From Pseudomonas cichorii (GTDB lineage: Bacteria > Pseudomonadota > Gammaproteobacteria > Pseudomonadales > Pseudomonadaceae), in NCBI RefSeq assembly GCF_003700275.1, contig NZ_RBRE01000010.1, positions 1-64,000 of the forward strand: a stretch of 64,000 nucleotides of DNA, given 5' to 3'. Position numbers and translations under genes: made by a program. A model generated the notes under the pieces. The model was given only the letters and a program-made list of their open reading frames with translations. It made no database searches and had not been told where the DNA came from. Of the stretch, positions 46,701-53,382 are shown one piece after another; the stretch's first letter is position 1, and every line of letters begins with the position of its first letter.

Positions 46701-46755
46701 GGTAATGGCTGCCCCGGCGCAGACCGAAGAGTCTCACGCAGAGTTGAACCCATGA
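37726..46755 (+). CDS. Siderophore NRPS 3: C-A(Asp)-T-T-C-A-T-C-aspartyl beta-hydroxylase fusion
   Basis: This synthetase has 3009 residues. The order is a short N-terminal linker, C1 (HHVAYDA, 186-192), A1 (code DLTKIGHVGK, Asp), tandem carriers (Ser1045, Ser1117), C2 (HHIAVDG near 1301), A2 (code DILQLGVVWK, close to glycine codes), carrier Ser2155 and C3 (HHIASDG at 2338). A TauD/SyrP-type hydroxylase follows from about 2648 to the end (HNE 2776-2778, His2969). C3 has no A-T partner on this chain; it must act with the next protein. Hydroxylases fused at an NRPS C-terminus are the interface-associated type (IbetaH-Asp), reported to give L-threo-beta-hydroxyaspartate. An ATG at 37735 has a better ribosome site (AAGGA, eight bases away) than the ATG at 37726. 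The stop overlaps the next start (ATGA). Confidence 0.93.
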   Translation: MSAMTQQAFLEIAQRLASLPADKKKIFRQRLAEKGIDSWRLPIVPAVPGEGQSLPLAQAQRRFLSAEALSSRALYNLCSVLRFDRDLDGQRLQQAMQQLTDRHQILRTRYSTDAQGQLQPHCEALQVPLPKVQPLTLDASEYEQWCADEYARQLAEPFDLAQSAPWRWQAFSDAQGQSTWLFFTIHHVAYDAWSAQQLTLELAEAYRALAVGEPARQPELSIQYADYAAWEQEWLDSDNCQQQIDFWRTQLDDAPAALSLPLDRPRPAATQRRHSGAVLARELPTELTAAVEAAIRKHGVTLYIYGLTAFSCLLSRYSGENDLCLGTSAAQRDRPELVPLIGPLLNTLVIRQRLQDNPDFASALLRTRDTVAGAFDHQLLPFENVLESLQGSRSNPLFQVMFVQVDLPASRTLELPGVAVEVLDPPQRHARFDLTLRMVRTADSRLRCELEYSDELFDAATVEQMLDDLLAIFREASSHPQRRLGELQLVSASSELRGSALGLNPVPLDQQVQHWATHTPNATALCSVGQRIDYATLGAASCVLAKRLAGQGVAPGQVVALCMPRCAEQLLATLACWQRGAVCLFLDPAQPPQRLAQLVQDSGASLLLALDEAPQTGIDIARLVLGAADWSLDGSVELTESLSQPQLPAYLIYTSGSTGQPKGVLVTHANLAHYANAVGQRLQAKPGSRWATLATVAADLGLTCVFAALNAGDSLVLPPASLTFDPPGWADFLDEQPVDCLKIAPSHLRGLLALDDARRVLPREVLILGGEGFDQALFARVRELVPQLRIFNHYGPSETTVGVICGEIHSLDDLEAGQYLPLGQPLADAELRIVDGNGVSVPVGVAGELLIAGPQVAQGYLGQPQLTEHAFGSTSAGQRFYRSGDRVRLQRNGHLVFLGRQDDQVKIRGFRVEPGEVSAWLTAQPQVREGAVLAAEVKGRMQLLAYLSPSLSSETLAELQAEAKRQLPEHMLPAHWFTLDTLPLTANGKLDRRALPEPAEGEPSGESTQPPLGDTEQRLAQLWCQVLGCAQVGRNDDFFALGGDSILSLQLIGMASRQGLKLQPRDVLKNPTLADMALCVDCRMQPALLSVLTAFRELLEQPELGPDADFFAAGGDSILSLQLIARLRQAQLRLMPRQLLEHPTPRQLVGVLKPVAAPAAAAPEPVQVEEQRQPLSHAQQRVWFMQQLDPAETAYNVTQLLALRGNLDLARLQRTCQTLVQRHEALRCRFHEEQGQVWQRLDESGAPIFNVHDLSGLDESEQQAAIARAARRAFDLVNGPLLAIDVFGVAPDDYRLLFNVHHIAVDGWSMGLLVQDFALIYQDQPTPAPSGLLPLIQEQRQHLEGEHGQQLLDYWQQRLQGLGNEPLELPDHNLRPAVQAYAGARDEFVLPASLSAAVDAQARALGVTPFVMYFAAYQLLLWRHAGRTDFAIGLPVAGRESAAGQALVGLFVNTLAHRVQIDARQSLQAFIKSLSGQLADDLAHQQLPFEQLLDKLDFERHLDRTPVFQNLFNYQIDHGDLRSFSLPGVSVESLALPDGVVSAKFDLTFNLFTQGRGAEASTRLIVEYATALLSSGTTRRLAEDYQGLLASLTRLDLEQRLLEVPLNSVAALDTAGKAMDLPCEADFVTRFEVQAAVNPERVAVYCADRRLSYAELDAQANRLAHWLQAQGVGHESTVAFCLPRDERLLVCMLGIQKAGALYLPLDPGHPAARQAQILVRARPQLLLCDARAADLPESLDCWLWADLPLSQFPTQAPALGTDLQQLAYTLYTSGSTGQPKGVQISRGNFANFLLAMEQALPLDNVQRYLALTTVTFDICGLELCLPLVRGGTVVLADDEQRQDPVLLAQLIKDQAVDLIQATPATWAMLLQGDRQVLSGRVALAGGEALAAEMASELRQCVAQLVNVYGPTETTVWSTQTPIDELQLAVAPIGRPLLNTRCHVLDEHLCEVPTGCVGELYIAGEGLARGYAGQPGLTAERFIADPFSVDGGRLYRTGDLARWQPDGQLYYLGRTDDQIKLRGFRIELGEIEAVLLSHPKVLQAVVAVQGEHLAAFWVAETESPPDTTEIRDYLQARLPVYMLPTHLQALEQLPLNTNGKVDRKQLPRLQLDVATASAEQRPLSASESMLADVWAAVLKRQQIPADGHFFQLGGHSLMAAQVRGRLREQGFEVPLRWLFETPVLAELAARIEGLAQHLDLGALNIAHVDQQLDQPLSSAQQRVWLMQQLDLTDSSFNMSSNVRLRGELDSQALQRSLQRLVSRHAILRTTYQQQAGELRQRIHQQLAVELQVQESSEAQWPSQAREIALRPFDLGSEAPLRAVLYRIDQQEHVLQLVMHHIASDGWSGAVLVDELIQGYEAYSAGLQPTQGELPIQYVDYAVWQGSPAVQLRQREGLDFWRRTLAGIPAQVPLPFDFPRPERDTGTGAALDFQLSASTVERLKAFARDSGTSPFMLLLTCYAAVLQRETQGRDLVIGTDVANRDHPATESLIGFFVNLLALRIRLQPELSFREQALQVREICLQAFAWQDTPFERVVECLELPRVANLHPLLQTLFVLDNTPRQQRRLGNLQVEPLTGEQHHSKFDMALFASEDGDAISLRWVYRTSLFRQATVERLRDAFETLLGMALGAPDNPIDTLIPTVKGAAAMSTDNPVQRKMSKLGKMRQSGSPIAREPIEARPLREGSKFPLLVTLRDRELAPAIWAEANRDKVENWLREHGGILFRGFDLPTPVDFETFCQALCPQLYGQYGDLPKKEGGKNIYKSTPYPKDRMILFHNESAHQHRWPRRQWFYCEIPATSGGATPIVDSREVYRELPAWLQANLRRKQLMYVRNFSTSLDVSWQHFFQTEDRAEVERICRESNIQFEWRGANDLHTRQVCPAVILHPLTGEESFFNQIQLYHPAFLDADIREQFLRDGEANMPRQVFYGDGSELEESAIEAINAAYDRCAVRFDWQQGDVVMLDNMLAAHARDPFDGERKIVVAMGEIYGRDQVMAAPAQTEESHAELNP
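45652..45669 (+). promoter_or_regulatory. Internal ribosome-binding site and ATG before the fused hydroxylase domain
   Basis: In frame inside NRPS 3, AAGGGAG (45652-45658) stands eight bases before an ATG at 45667, exactly at the junction between C3 and the hydroxylase domain. Translation from here would give a free enzyme of about 361 residues starting MSTDNPVQRK. This is either a remnant of a former separate gene or a working internal start. Confidence 0.5.
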
Positions 46756-49700
46756 TGGATCTTGGATTAACGCTTTCACCGCAACAGAAACAGCTGGCCC
46801 AGGCCAATCCACAGGCCTGGCGCTGGGTACGCATGCAACTGGCGGGTGTTGCCGCCAGCGTGATCGAGCAACGCCTGCGCGTCTGTCTGCAGCGACATGA
46901 AGCCCTGCGCCTGCGCTATGAGCGTCCGCTGGGTGCAACCGGTCTGCGGCAGCGTGTTGCCCAGGCTCATGAAGTGCGTCTGGACTGGCATCAGGCGCAG
47001 GCCAGCGACGGCCATGATGCACAGCAGTGGCTGGAGCAGGCACAACAGCAGTGCCGCACGCAGCAACCGGACGTGCTGGCCTGGCTGCTCGACGATTGCC
47101 TGCTGCTGGCTGTGCCGGTCTATTCGCTGGACCCGCGCAGCCTGGTTCAGTTGCGCGCCGAATTGCTGGGGCAGGGCGCGGCACTGGAAGCCGAGCCCAT
47201 GCAGTACGGCGAATATGTCGAGTGGATCAACGGCCTGCAACTGGACGAGGATGCCGAGCAGGGCGCGCAGTTCTGGCGCAATCTGGCCTTGCAGGACGTG
47301 CCGGGCATGCGCCTGATCGAACGTTATGGCATCGCCAGTGGCAGCCATGCCGTGGTTGCGCAGGAACTGGCGCAGACACTGCCGATGGCATTGACCGCGC
47401 TGGCCGAGCGCGAAGGTGTGAACGTCGAGCAACTGGTCCTCGCCGCATGGGGTTCGCTGCTGGGCAGGCTCAACGGCCAGGTTCATGGCCAACTGGGCTT
47501 GCAGCACGATCCTCGCGATAACTATGAGGAATTACAGGGCGCTTACGGCGTATTCGAGCAGACCTTGCCGATGGTGGTGCAGATCTCCGAGCACAGCACC
47601 TTGAGCAACCTGGCCCGGCAACTGGAGCGACAGCTGGAAAACGCCGTCGAGTGGCAGGAATATGTCGGCCAGGCGCAGCTGTTGCCGGAATGGCGCGCCA
47701 GTTTCCAGAGCGGACTGCGGGTCGTGCATGCTGCGCAGTTGCATGGCGTGCAGGTACTGTCCTTCGATACGCCGGTAGAGCTGCAAGTACAGTTGACTCT
47801 CGATGCCCAGGGCAATGGGCAACTGGCGCTGGCTTATGATCGCGGCGTGTACCGCACTGAGCAGATGCAGATGTTGCTCAAGCGCTTTGGCCACTGGCTG
47901 GAACAACTGGTCCAGTCGCCCAATGGGCTGATCAATGCTTTCGACCCACGTTTGCCCGAAGAAATGCAGGCAATGTCGGTGCGCCCGGAACTGGAAGCGG
48001 ATCTGGATATTGTCGCCTGCTTGCGCGCGCACGCCCGGGCCCAACCGGATCGCCCGGCGCTGCGCTATGCCGGGCAGACCTTTTCCTACGCCGAACTCGA
48101 TGTCTTGAGCGACCGGGTTGCCGGCAGCCTGCATCAGGCCGGGGTCGGACGCGAACAACTAGTCGGTCTGTATCTGCCACGTGGCGCAGAAATGCTGGTG
48201 GCGATGCTGGGCTGCTTCAAGGTCGGTGCGGCTTATCTGCCGCTGGATCCGCAACAGCCACCGCTGCGCCTGGCCGGGATTCTCGATGATGCCCGTCCGG
48301 CATTGCTGCTGCATATGGACGGCCTGTTGCCGGAAACCGCGATCACCATGCTGCGCTGGTCAGAAGCCAGTAACGGCCCGCTATTCGACACGCCGCTGTC
48401 GGCCGCGGCACAGGACCTGGCCTATGTGCTCTACACCTCGGGCACCAGCGGCAAGCCGAAAGGCGTGCAGATCGAGCAGGGCCAGTTGCGGCATTACGCC
48501 ACGCAAGTGACCCGGGCGCTGCAATTGCCCGAAGGCGGACATTACGGGCTGGTTTCCTCGTTGCTGGCCGATCTGGGCAATACCGTGCTGTTCCCGGCCT
48601 GGCTGCAGGGCGGTTGCGTGCATGTGCTGGAGCAGTCGACTGTGACCGATGCCCAGGCATTTGCCGCAGAGCTTGAGCGCCATCCACTGGACGTATTGAA
48701 GATCGTCCCTTCGCATCTTGAAGCTCTGATGGGCGAGCAGGCTGCAGAGCGGATTCTGCCGCGCAAGGTACTGGTGCTGGGCGGCGAACCCATCGGGGAG
48801 CATTTGCTGACGCGACTGACACAAGTGCAACCGGCCTGCCGTCTGTACAACCATTACGGCCCCACCGAAACCACGGTGGGTGTGCTGTGGCAAGCCATTG
48901 ATCTTGAGCAGGGCGTGGCGGGTACTGCCCTGAGCCAGGTGCTGGGCGACAACTGCATCCAGTTGCTCGACGAACAACAACGGCCGGTGCCCGCTGGGCA
49001 GGCCGCAGAGTTGTGTATCAGTGGCGCCAGCGTCGGCCGTGGTTATGTCGGCGATGTCGGCAGCCATGCCTTTGCTGTCGATTCGCTCAGTGGCCGTCGC
49101 CTGTATCGCAGCGGCGATCTGGCCTTGCGCCAGGCCGATGGCGCGCTGCGCATTCTTGGCCGCAATGATCAGCAAGTGAAAATTCGCGGGTTTCGCCTGG
49201 AACTGGCGGAAGTCGAACAGGCCATGCTGGCCCAGCCGGGGATTCAGCAGGCGGCGGTCCTGCTGGACGGGCAGGGTGATCAGGCGCGCCTGCTGGCCTT
49301 TGTGGTCAAGGACGACGCCGGGTCCGAGAGCACCGAGCAACTGCGTACCAGCCTGGCCCGTCAGTTGCCGGACTACATGCTGCCCAGCGGTATCTTCGCC
49401 CTGAAGGCCCTGCCATTGAACAGTAATGGCAAGCTGGACCGCAAAAACCTGCTGGAGCGTGCCCGACAGCGCCTGCAAAACAGCCGTGTGGCGCCGGTCG
49501 GTGAGCTGGAAAGCGCTATTCTGGCTATCTGGTGCGAAGTGCTGGGTGTCGACGATCTGGGTGTGACCGACAACTTCTTCACGGTTGGCGGTCACTCGCT
49601 GGCGGCGATCAAGGTCATCTCGCTGCTGCGTGAGCGACTGGCACTCAACCTGCCGACCAACCTGCTGTTCGAGCGCCATACCGTGCGTGAACTGGTGCGT

Positions 49701-50540
49701 GGCCTGGGCAGCAGCGACAGCGACGGGGCCTGGAAAGTCTTGAACGACGCGGATGAAAACGCGCCAGCCTTGCTGCTGGTGCATGGCGCGCAAGGGCATC
49801 TGCAGGCCTATCAGCCACTGGTGGACAATCTGCGCAGTGAAGTCGCGGTCTTCGGCCTGGCTGCCGTGCAGCAAGGCTGGGACGAGGATGACATGAGCGC
49901 GCTGTTGCAGCAGTACGTGGCGAGCATTCCCGCTCAGTTGAAGCAGCGCCCGCTGGTACTGCTCGGCTGGAGCCTGGCGTCGCGCCTGGCCCTGCTGCTG
50001 GTGCCGCATCTGCAAGCCAGCGGCTTCAATGTTGCCGGACTGGTGGTCGTGGATCACGACGCCCAGCGCAGTCTGGCCGGAGAGGGCGACGATGCCGGAC
50101 AGCTGCTTGCCGACTTTGCCTTCTATTGCCGCAGCCACGCGCAACCACTTGGCGAATCGCTGCGCGAGCGCCTGACCGGACTGCTGGCCGGTCATGACTA
50201 TGCCGAAGGCGTCACCCGCCTGCTCGACGATGTCCAGGTGCGGGCGCATCTGCAATGGGAAGCGGCCGATGCCGATCTGCTTGCGCTGCTTGGGCAATAT
50301 CGCTCGATCAAGACCCGTCTGTATGAACAGACACTGCCCAGTGTCGATGTGCCGGTCTGGTTGTGGCGCGGCAATGCCCATGGTGACTTGCGCGCCCAGT
50401 GGCAAGCCCATACGCGGCAGGCTGTTCGCCAGTGGACACTGGACGTGAGCCATCAGCAGATACTCGGCGAGCCGCAACTGGCCGAAAACCTGCTGCCTTT
50501 ATTGTTGGAAACCTCTGCCAAGGCGGTATCGGCGTCATGA
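46752..50540 (+). CDS. Siderophore NRPS 4: interface domain-A(Asp)-T-TE
   Basis: This synthetase has 1262 residues. The first 430 or so residues resemble a condensation domain but lack HHxxxDG: the equivalent place reads AVPVYSLDPRSL. This matches the interface domain described in siderophore synthetases as the docking platform for a C-terminally fused aspartyl hydroxylase, which is what the preceding protein ends with. An A domain follows (core YTSGTSGKPKG near 558; code DLTKVGHVGK, Asp), then a carrier (Ser949) and a thioesterase (GWSLAS, Ser1074; His in VSHQQ near the end). It adds the last residue, a beta-hydroxyaspartate, and releases the chain; hydrolysis and cyclization cannot be told apart from sequence. 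The start overlaps the previous stop, and its own stop overlaps the exporter start. Confidence 0.92.
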   Translation: MMDLGLTLSPQQKQLAQANPQAWRWVRMQLAGVAASVIEQRLRVCLQRHEALRLRYERPLGATGLRQRVAQAHEVRLDWHQAQASDGHDAQQWLEQAQQQCRTQQPDVLAWLLDDCLLLAVPVYSLDPRSLVQLRAELLGQGAALEAEPMQYGEYVEWINGLQLDEDAEQGAQFWRNLALQDVPGMRLIERYGIASGSHAVVAQELAQTLPMALTALAEREGVNVEQLVLAAWGSLLGRLNGQVHGQLGLQHDPRDNYEELQGAYGVFEQTLPMVVQISEHSTLSNLARQLERQLENAVEWQEYVGQAQLLPEWRASFQSGLRVVHAAQLHGVQVLSFDTPVELQVQLTLDAQGNGQLALAYDRGVYRTEQMQMLLKRFGHWLEQLVQSPNGLINAFDPRLPEEMQAMSVRPELEADLDIVACLRAHARAQPDRPALRYAGQTFSYAELDVLSDRVAGSLHQAGVGREQLVGLYLPRGAEMLVAMLGCFKVGAAYLPLDPQQPPLRLAGILDDARPALLLHMDGLLPETAITMLRWSEASNGPLFDTPLSAAAQDLAYVLYTSGTSGKPKGVQIEQGQLRHYATQVTRALQLPEGGHYGLVSSLLADLGNTVLFPAWLQGGCVHVLEQSTVTDAQAFAAELERHPLDVLKIVPSHLEALMGEQAAERILPRKVLVLGGEPIGEHLLTRLTQVQPACRLYNHYGPTETTVGVLWQAIDLEQGVAGTALSQVLGDNCIQLLDEQQRPVPAGQAAELCISGASVGRGYVGDVGSHAFAVDSLSGRRLYRSGDLALRQADGALRILGRNDQQVKIRGFRLELAEVEQAMLAQPGIQQAAVLLDGQGDQARLLAFVVKDDAGSESTEQLRTSLARQLPDYMLPSGIFALKALPLNSNGKLDRKNLLERARQRLQNSRVAPVGELESAILAIWCEVLGVDDLGVTDNFFTVGGHSLAAIKVISLLRERLALNLPTNLLFERHTVRELVRGLGSSDSDGAWKVLNDADENAPALLLVHGAQGHLQAYQPLVDNLRSEVAVFGLAAVQQGWDEDDMSALLQQYVASIPAQLKQRPLVLLGWSLASRLALLLVPHLQASGFNVAGLVVVDHDAQRSLAGEGDDAGQLLADFAFYCRSHAQPLGESLRERLTGLLAGHDYAEGVTRLLDDVQVRAHLQWEAADADLLALLGQYRSIKTRLYEQTLPSVDVPVWLWRGNAHGDLRAQWQAHTRQAVRQWTLDVSHQQILGEPQLAENLLPLLLETSAKAVSAS

Positions 50541-52189
50541 TTCTATTGAAAGAACTGCTGCATAACGCTCGGTGGCGCATTTTTCTTGCGGTGCTGAGCA
50601 GTGCCTTGAGTGCGGCGGCCAGTATCGGCCTGATCGGCTACATCAATCGCAGTCTGGAACAGGGTCCTGGCAACATCGGCCAGGCCTTGCTGGTTTTCGC
50701 CGGCCTGCTGGTGCTGTTGTTTATCAGCGGCGTGACCTCGCAGTGGCTGCTGGTGCAGATCGGTCACCGGCTGGTCTACCAGTTGCGCCTGCGTCTGGTG
50801 GGCAAGGTGCTGGGTACGGCCCTGGAGCGCATCGAGCGCCTGGGCAGCCCGCGCATCTACAACGCGCTGACCAAGGACGTGACCACCGTCGCCACGGCGT
50901 TCAAGCAACTGCCGATTTCCCTGTACAACGGCTTGCTGCTACTGGCAGGTCTGGCGTACATGGCCTGGCTGAGCCTGCCGTTCTTTTTCCTGACCCTGGC
51001 GGTGATTGCTTTCGGGGTCGCCCTCGATGTGTTGCTGGGCCGCAAGGTCAAGACCTTGATGCAGGCTGTCCGTCAGCAGGATGATCAGTTGACCGAGCAG
51101 TTCGAGGCGGCCATTCATGGGCGTTGCGAACTGGGCCTGAGCCGTGAACGTCGGCACCAGCTTTATCAGCACAAGCTTGAGCCGATTGCACGGGCTTCGC
51201 TGGATGCTTCGGTGCGGGCAGATACCCTGTGGGCGATCAACCTCAACTGGACGACCCTGCTGGTATTCGTGTTGATCGGCACGCTGTTCTTCCTGGGGCA
51301 GGGGCTGGGCTGGCTGAACCAGCAGGTGGTGGTGGGTTATGTGCTGGCGATCATGTTCCTGCGCACACCGATCTCGATGATTCTCGACGCCATTCCTGCG
51401 GTAATTCGCGGTCATGTCGCCTTGCAGGCCATCGATGCCCTGGCATTGGGCGAAACGGTACAGTTCAAGGCCCCGGAGCAGGCGGCACAAGCCTTCAGCG
51501 AGTTGCGCCTGTCGAACGTGGCTTACCGTTATCCGGGACAGAATGACGAGTTTGCGTTCGAGTTGGGACCCATCGATCTGTCGATTCGCCGTGGCGAGCT
51601 GATTTTCATTGTTGGCGGCAATGGCAGTGGCAAGTCGACCCTTGCCAAGCTGCTGACCGGGCTCTACGTGCCGACCTCGGGACAGGTTTCACTCAATGGT
51701 GTGGTGCTCGATGCGGCCACCAGCGAATGGCACCGGGAGCATTTCGCGGCCATCTTTGCCGACTTCTATCTGTTCGCCGATGTGCTCGGCGAAGCGGGTA
51801 ATCATGAAGGGCTTGAGGCACGGGTGGATCATTACCTCGAACGTCTGGGCCTGGCTCATAAAGTCGAGTTCGCTGCCGGGCGACTGTCGACCACTGCCTT
51901 GTCCATGGGCCAGCGCAAGCGCCTTGCGCTGTTGATGCTGATGATGGAGGGCCGGGAAGTGTTCCTGCTGGACGAGTGGGCGGCGGATCAGGATCCGGTA
52001 TTCCGGCATGTGTTCTACAACGACCTGCTGCCCGAACTGAAAGCGGCCGGCAAGACGGTGATTGCCATCACCCACGATGACCGTTATTTCGATGTTGCCG
52101 ACCGGGTCTATCGCCTCGACTACGGCCATCTGGTGGACTACGACCGGGAAACGGAAAACCCCTTTCAGCTAGCAGGGCAGGGTTTATAG
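50537..52189 (+). CDS. PvdE/SyrD-like cyclic-peptide-type ABC exporter
   Basis: This 550-residue protein has a membrane domain of six predicted helices (about residues 15-310) fused to an ATPase. Walker A is GGNGSGKST. The signature is the variant SMGQRKRL, and Walker B reads LLDEWAADQDP, both typical of the PvdE/SyrD family. PvdE moves the acylated pyoverdine precursor to the periplasm; by analogy this protein should export the new siderophore peptide from the cytoplasm. The ATG at 50537 overlaps the NRPS stop (ATGA), so it belongs to the biosynthetic operon. It ends 9 bases from the convergent FhuF-type gene. Confidence 0.92.
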   Translation: MILLKELLHNARWRIFLAVLSSALSAAASIGLIGYINRSLEQGPGNIGQALLVFAGLLVLLFISGVTSQWLLVQIGHRLVYQLRLRLVGKVLGTALERIERLGSPRIYNALTKDVTTVATAFKQLPISLYNGLLLLAGLAYMAWLSLPFFFLTLAVIAFGVALDVLLGRKVKTLMQAVRQQDDQLTEQFEAAIHGRCELGLSRERRHQLYQHKLEPIARASLDASVRADTLWAINLNWTTLLVFVLIGTLFFLGQGLGWLNQQVVVGYVLAIMFLRTPISMILDAIPAVIRGHVALQAIDALALGETVQFKAPEQAAQAFSELRLSNVAYRYPGQNDEFAFELGPIDLSIRRGELIFIVGGNGSGKSTLAKLLTGLYVPTSGQVSLNGVVLDAATSEWHREHFAAIFADFYLFADVLGEAGNHEGLEARVDHYLERLGLAHKVEFAAGRLSTTALSMGQRKRLALLMLMMEGREVFLLDEWAADQDPVFRHVFYNDLLPELKAAGKTVIAITHDDRYFDVADRVYRLDYGHLVDYDRETENPFQLAGQGL

Positions 52190-52198
52190 ACGGTCGGT

Positions 52199-52927
52199 CT
52201 AATTATGGCTTCCAGCTTCATCCAGCGGGCAACTGCTGCAATAACCGACACCGGCAAGCCGGTAGCGAATGCAGCAGATGCGCCGGGTACGGCGGGGTTC
52301 GTCCTCGCCGACTTCCTGGTAGCGCACAGGAGTGAACAGTGGATTGCGTCGACCGTCAGGCATCAGCCGGGCGTTGAGGATTTCCCTGGCCGGTGCGGTG
52401 CTGTGAGCGCTGGCCAGCGGATGCAGGTCGAGGCGGGTGGTGACGAATTCAAAGGTATTGCCGGCATTGCTCCAGAACAGTCGGGGCGATGCGCGGGTGA
52501 CCTTGACCAGGGCTTCGATGACGGGCGTCAGATGATTTTCGATCAGGCCATGAAATCGCTCGAAGGCAGAGCAGGGCAGCAGGGGTTGTCCGGCATGCGC
52601 AAGATGCAGTGCCTTTGGCCTGGAATCGCTGCCGATCTTCACTCCGGTGTCGGCGAGGGCCAGCGGCAGGTCGAGGTGCAGCAGCAGATTGGCAGCCATT
52701 GCCGGAGCCAGAAAGGTGCTGAAGTACCACTTGGACCACAACGACACCAGCGCCAGTCGCTCGTCGGTTTCATAACGCTGCAGCAGGTCATCGACGAAAG
52801 CACTGAAGTGCTGATGCTCGAAGAAGCGGTCACCCGGCACGTCTTCGCGAGGCTGGCTGCGCAGTTGCAGTTTTTCGCCATAGTCGGCAAGTGGACCAGT
52901 GAACAACGGCGCAAGGCTGGGAATCAT
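52199..52927 (-). CDS. fhuF: FhuF-type siderophore ferric-iron reductase
   Basis: This 242-residue cytoplasmic protein ends in the FhuF [2Fe-2S] motif: CC, ten residues, C, two residues, C ([18 protein letters not shown]). The four cysteines bind the cluster that reduces Fe(III) in an imported siderophore and so releases the iron. The size is typical of the family. It lies inside the siderophore locus, convergent with the exporter and divergent from the MbtH-like gene, and shares the Fur-box-like site at 53060. It is therefore the probable intracellular release enzyme for this siderophore (inference). Confidence 0.9.
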   Translation of the reverse strand: MIPSLAPLFTGPLADYGEKLQLRSQPREDVPGDRFFEHQHFSAFVDDLLQRYETDERLALVSLWSKWYFSTFLAPAMAANLLLHLDLPLALADTGVKIGSDSRPKALHLAHAGQPLLPCSAFERFHGLIENHLTPVIEALVKVTRASPRLFWSNAGNTFEFVTTRLDLHPLASAHSTAPAREILNARLMPDGRRNPLFTPVRYQEVGEDEPRRTRRICCIRYRLAGVGYCSSCPLDEAGSHN

Positions 52928-53059
52928 CGGCGCATCCGTGGGCTGCTTGTTGAGAGCAGTTATCGTTCAGAGGGGCTGGAAGTATAAACAGGGCGTCAGC
53001 GTCTTGCGACTGTTCATCAACGATGTTGCCCTTTGTAAACGATGTTCGAGCAATAAAAT

Positions 53060-53078
53060 ATTAATGAGAATTGCTACC
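53060..53078. promoter_or_regulatory. Putative Fur box between fhuF-like and mbtH-like genes
   Basis: ATTAATGAGAATTGCTACC matches the 19-base Fur consensus at about 12 positions by hand count (AATGA-AAT core). It lies in the 202-base divergent region and could serve both directions. No other gene is seen in this interval. Confidence 0.5.
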
Positions 53079-53129
53079 ATTCGTAGTAATGTATCGAAAG
53101 TTTTTCCATCATATGTCAAGGAGCAAGCA

Positions 53130-53345
53130 ATGAGTTTGGACAGCCCGGATACGCGCTTTCTGGTTGTAGTCAATGATGAGGAACAGTACTCGATCTGGCC
53201 GGATTATCGCAGTGTGCCTGCCGGCTGGCGCACGCTCGACATGCAGGGCAGCAAGGAAGAGTGCCTGAGCTATATCGAGAAGGTCTGGACCGATATGCGC
53301 CCGTTGAGCCTGCGCCAGGCCATGCAGGTTCAAGGACAGGGCTGA
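53130..53345 (+). CDS. MbtH-like NRPS accessory protein
   Basis: This 71-residue protein has the MbtH-family signature: [19 protein letters not shown] and, near the end, [11 protein letters not shown] (the conserved Trp residues are present). MbtH-like proteins bind adenylation domains and are often required for their folding or activity, so it should serve the four NRPS proteins here. AAGGAG stands six bases before the ATG at 53130. It starts a small operon with the aminotransferase 37 bases downstream, preceded by a Fur-like site. Confidence 0.95.
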   Translation: MSLDSPDTRFLVVVNDEEQYSIWPDYRSVPAGWRTLDMQGSKEECLSYIEKVWTDMRPLSLRQAMQVQGQG

Positions 53346-53382
53346 TCGCCCGCGACTGTGTTTTCAACCTCAGGGATTCAAT

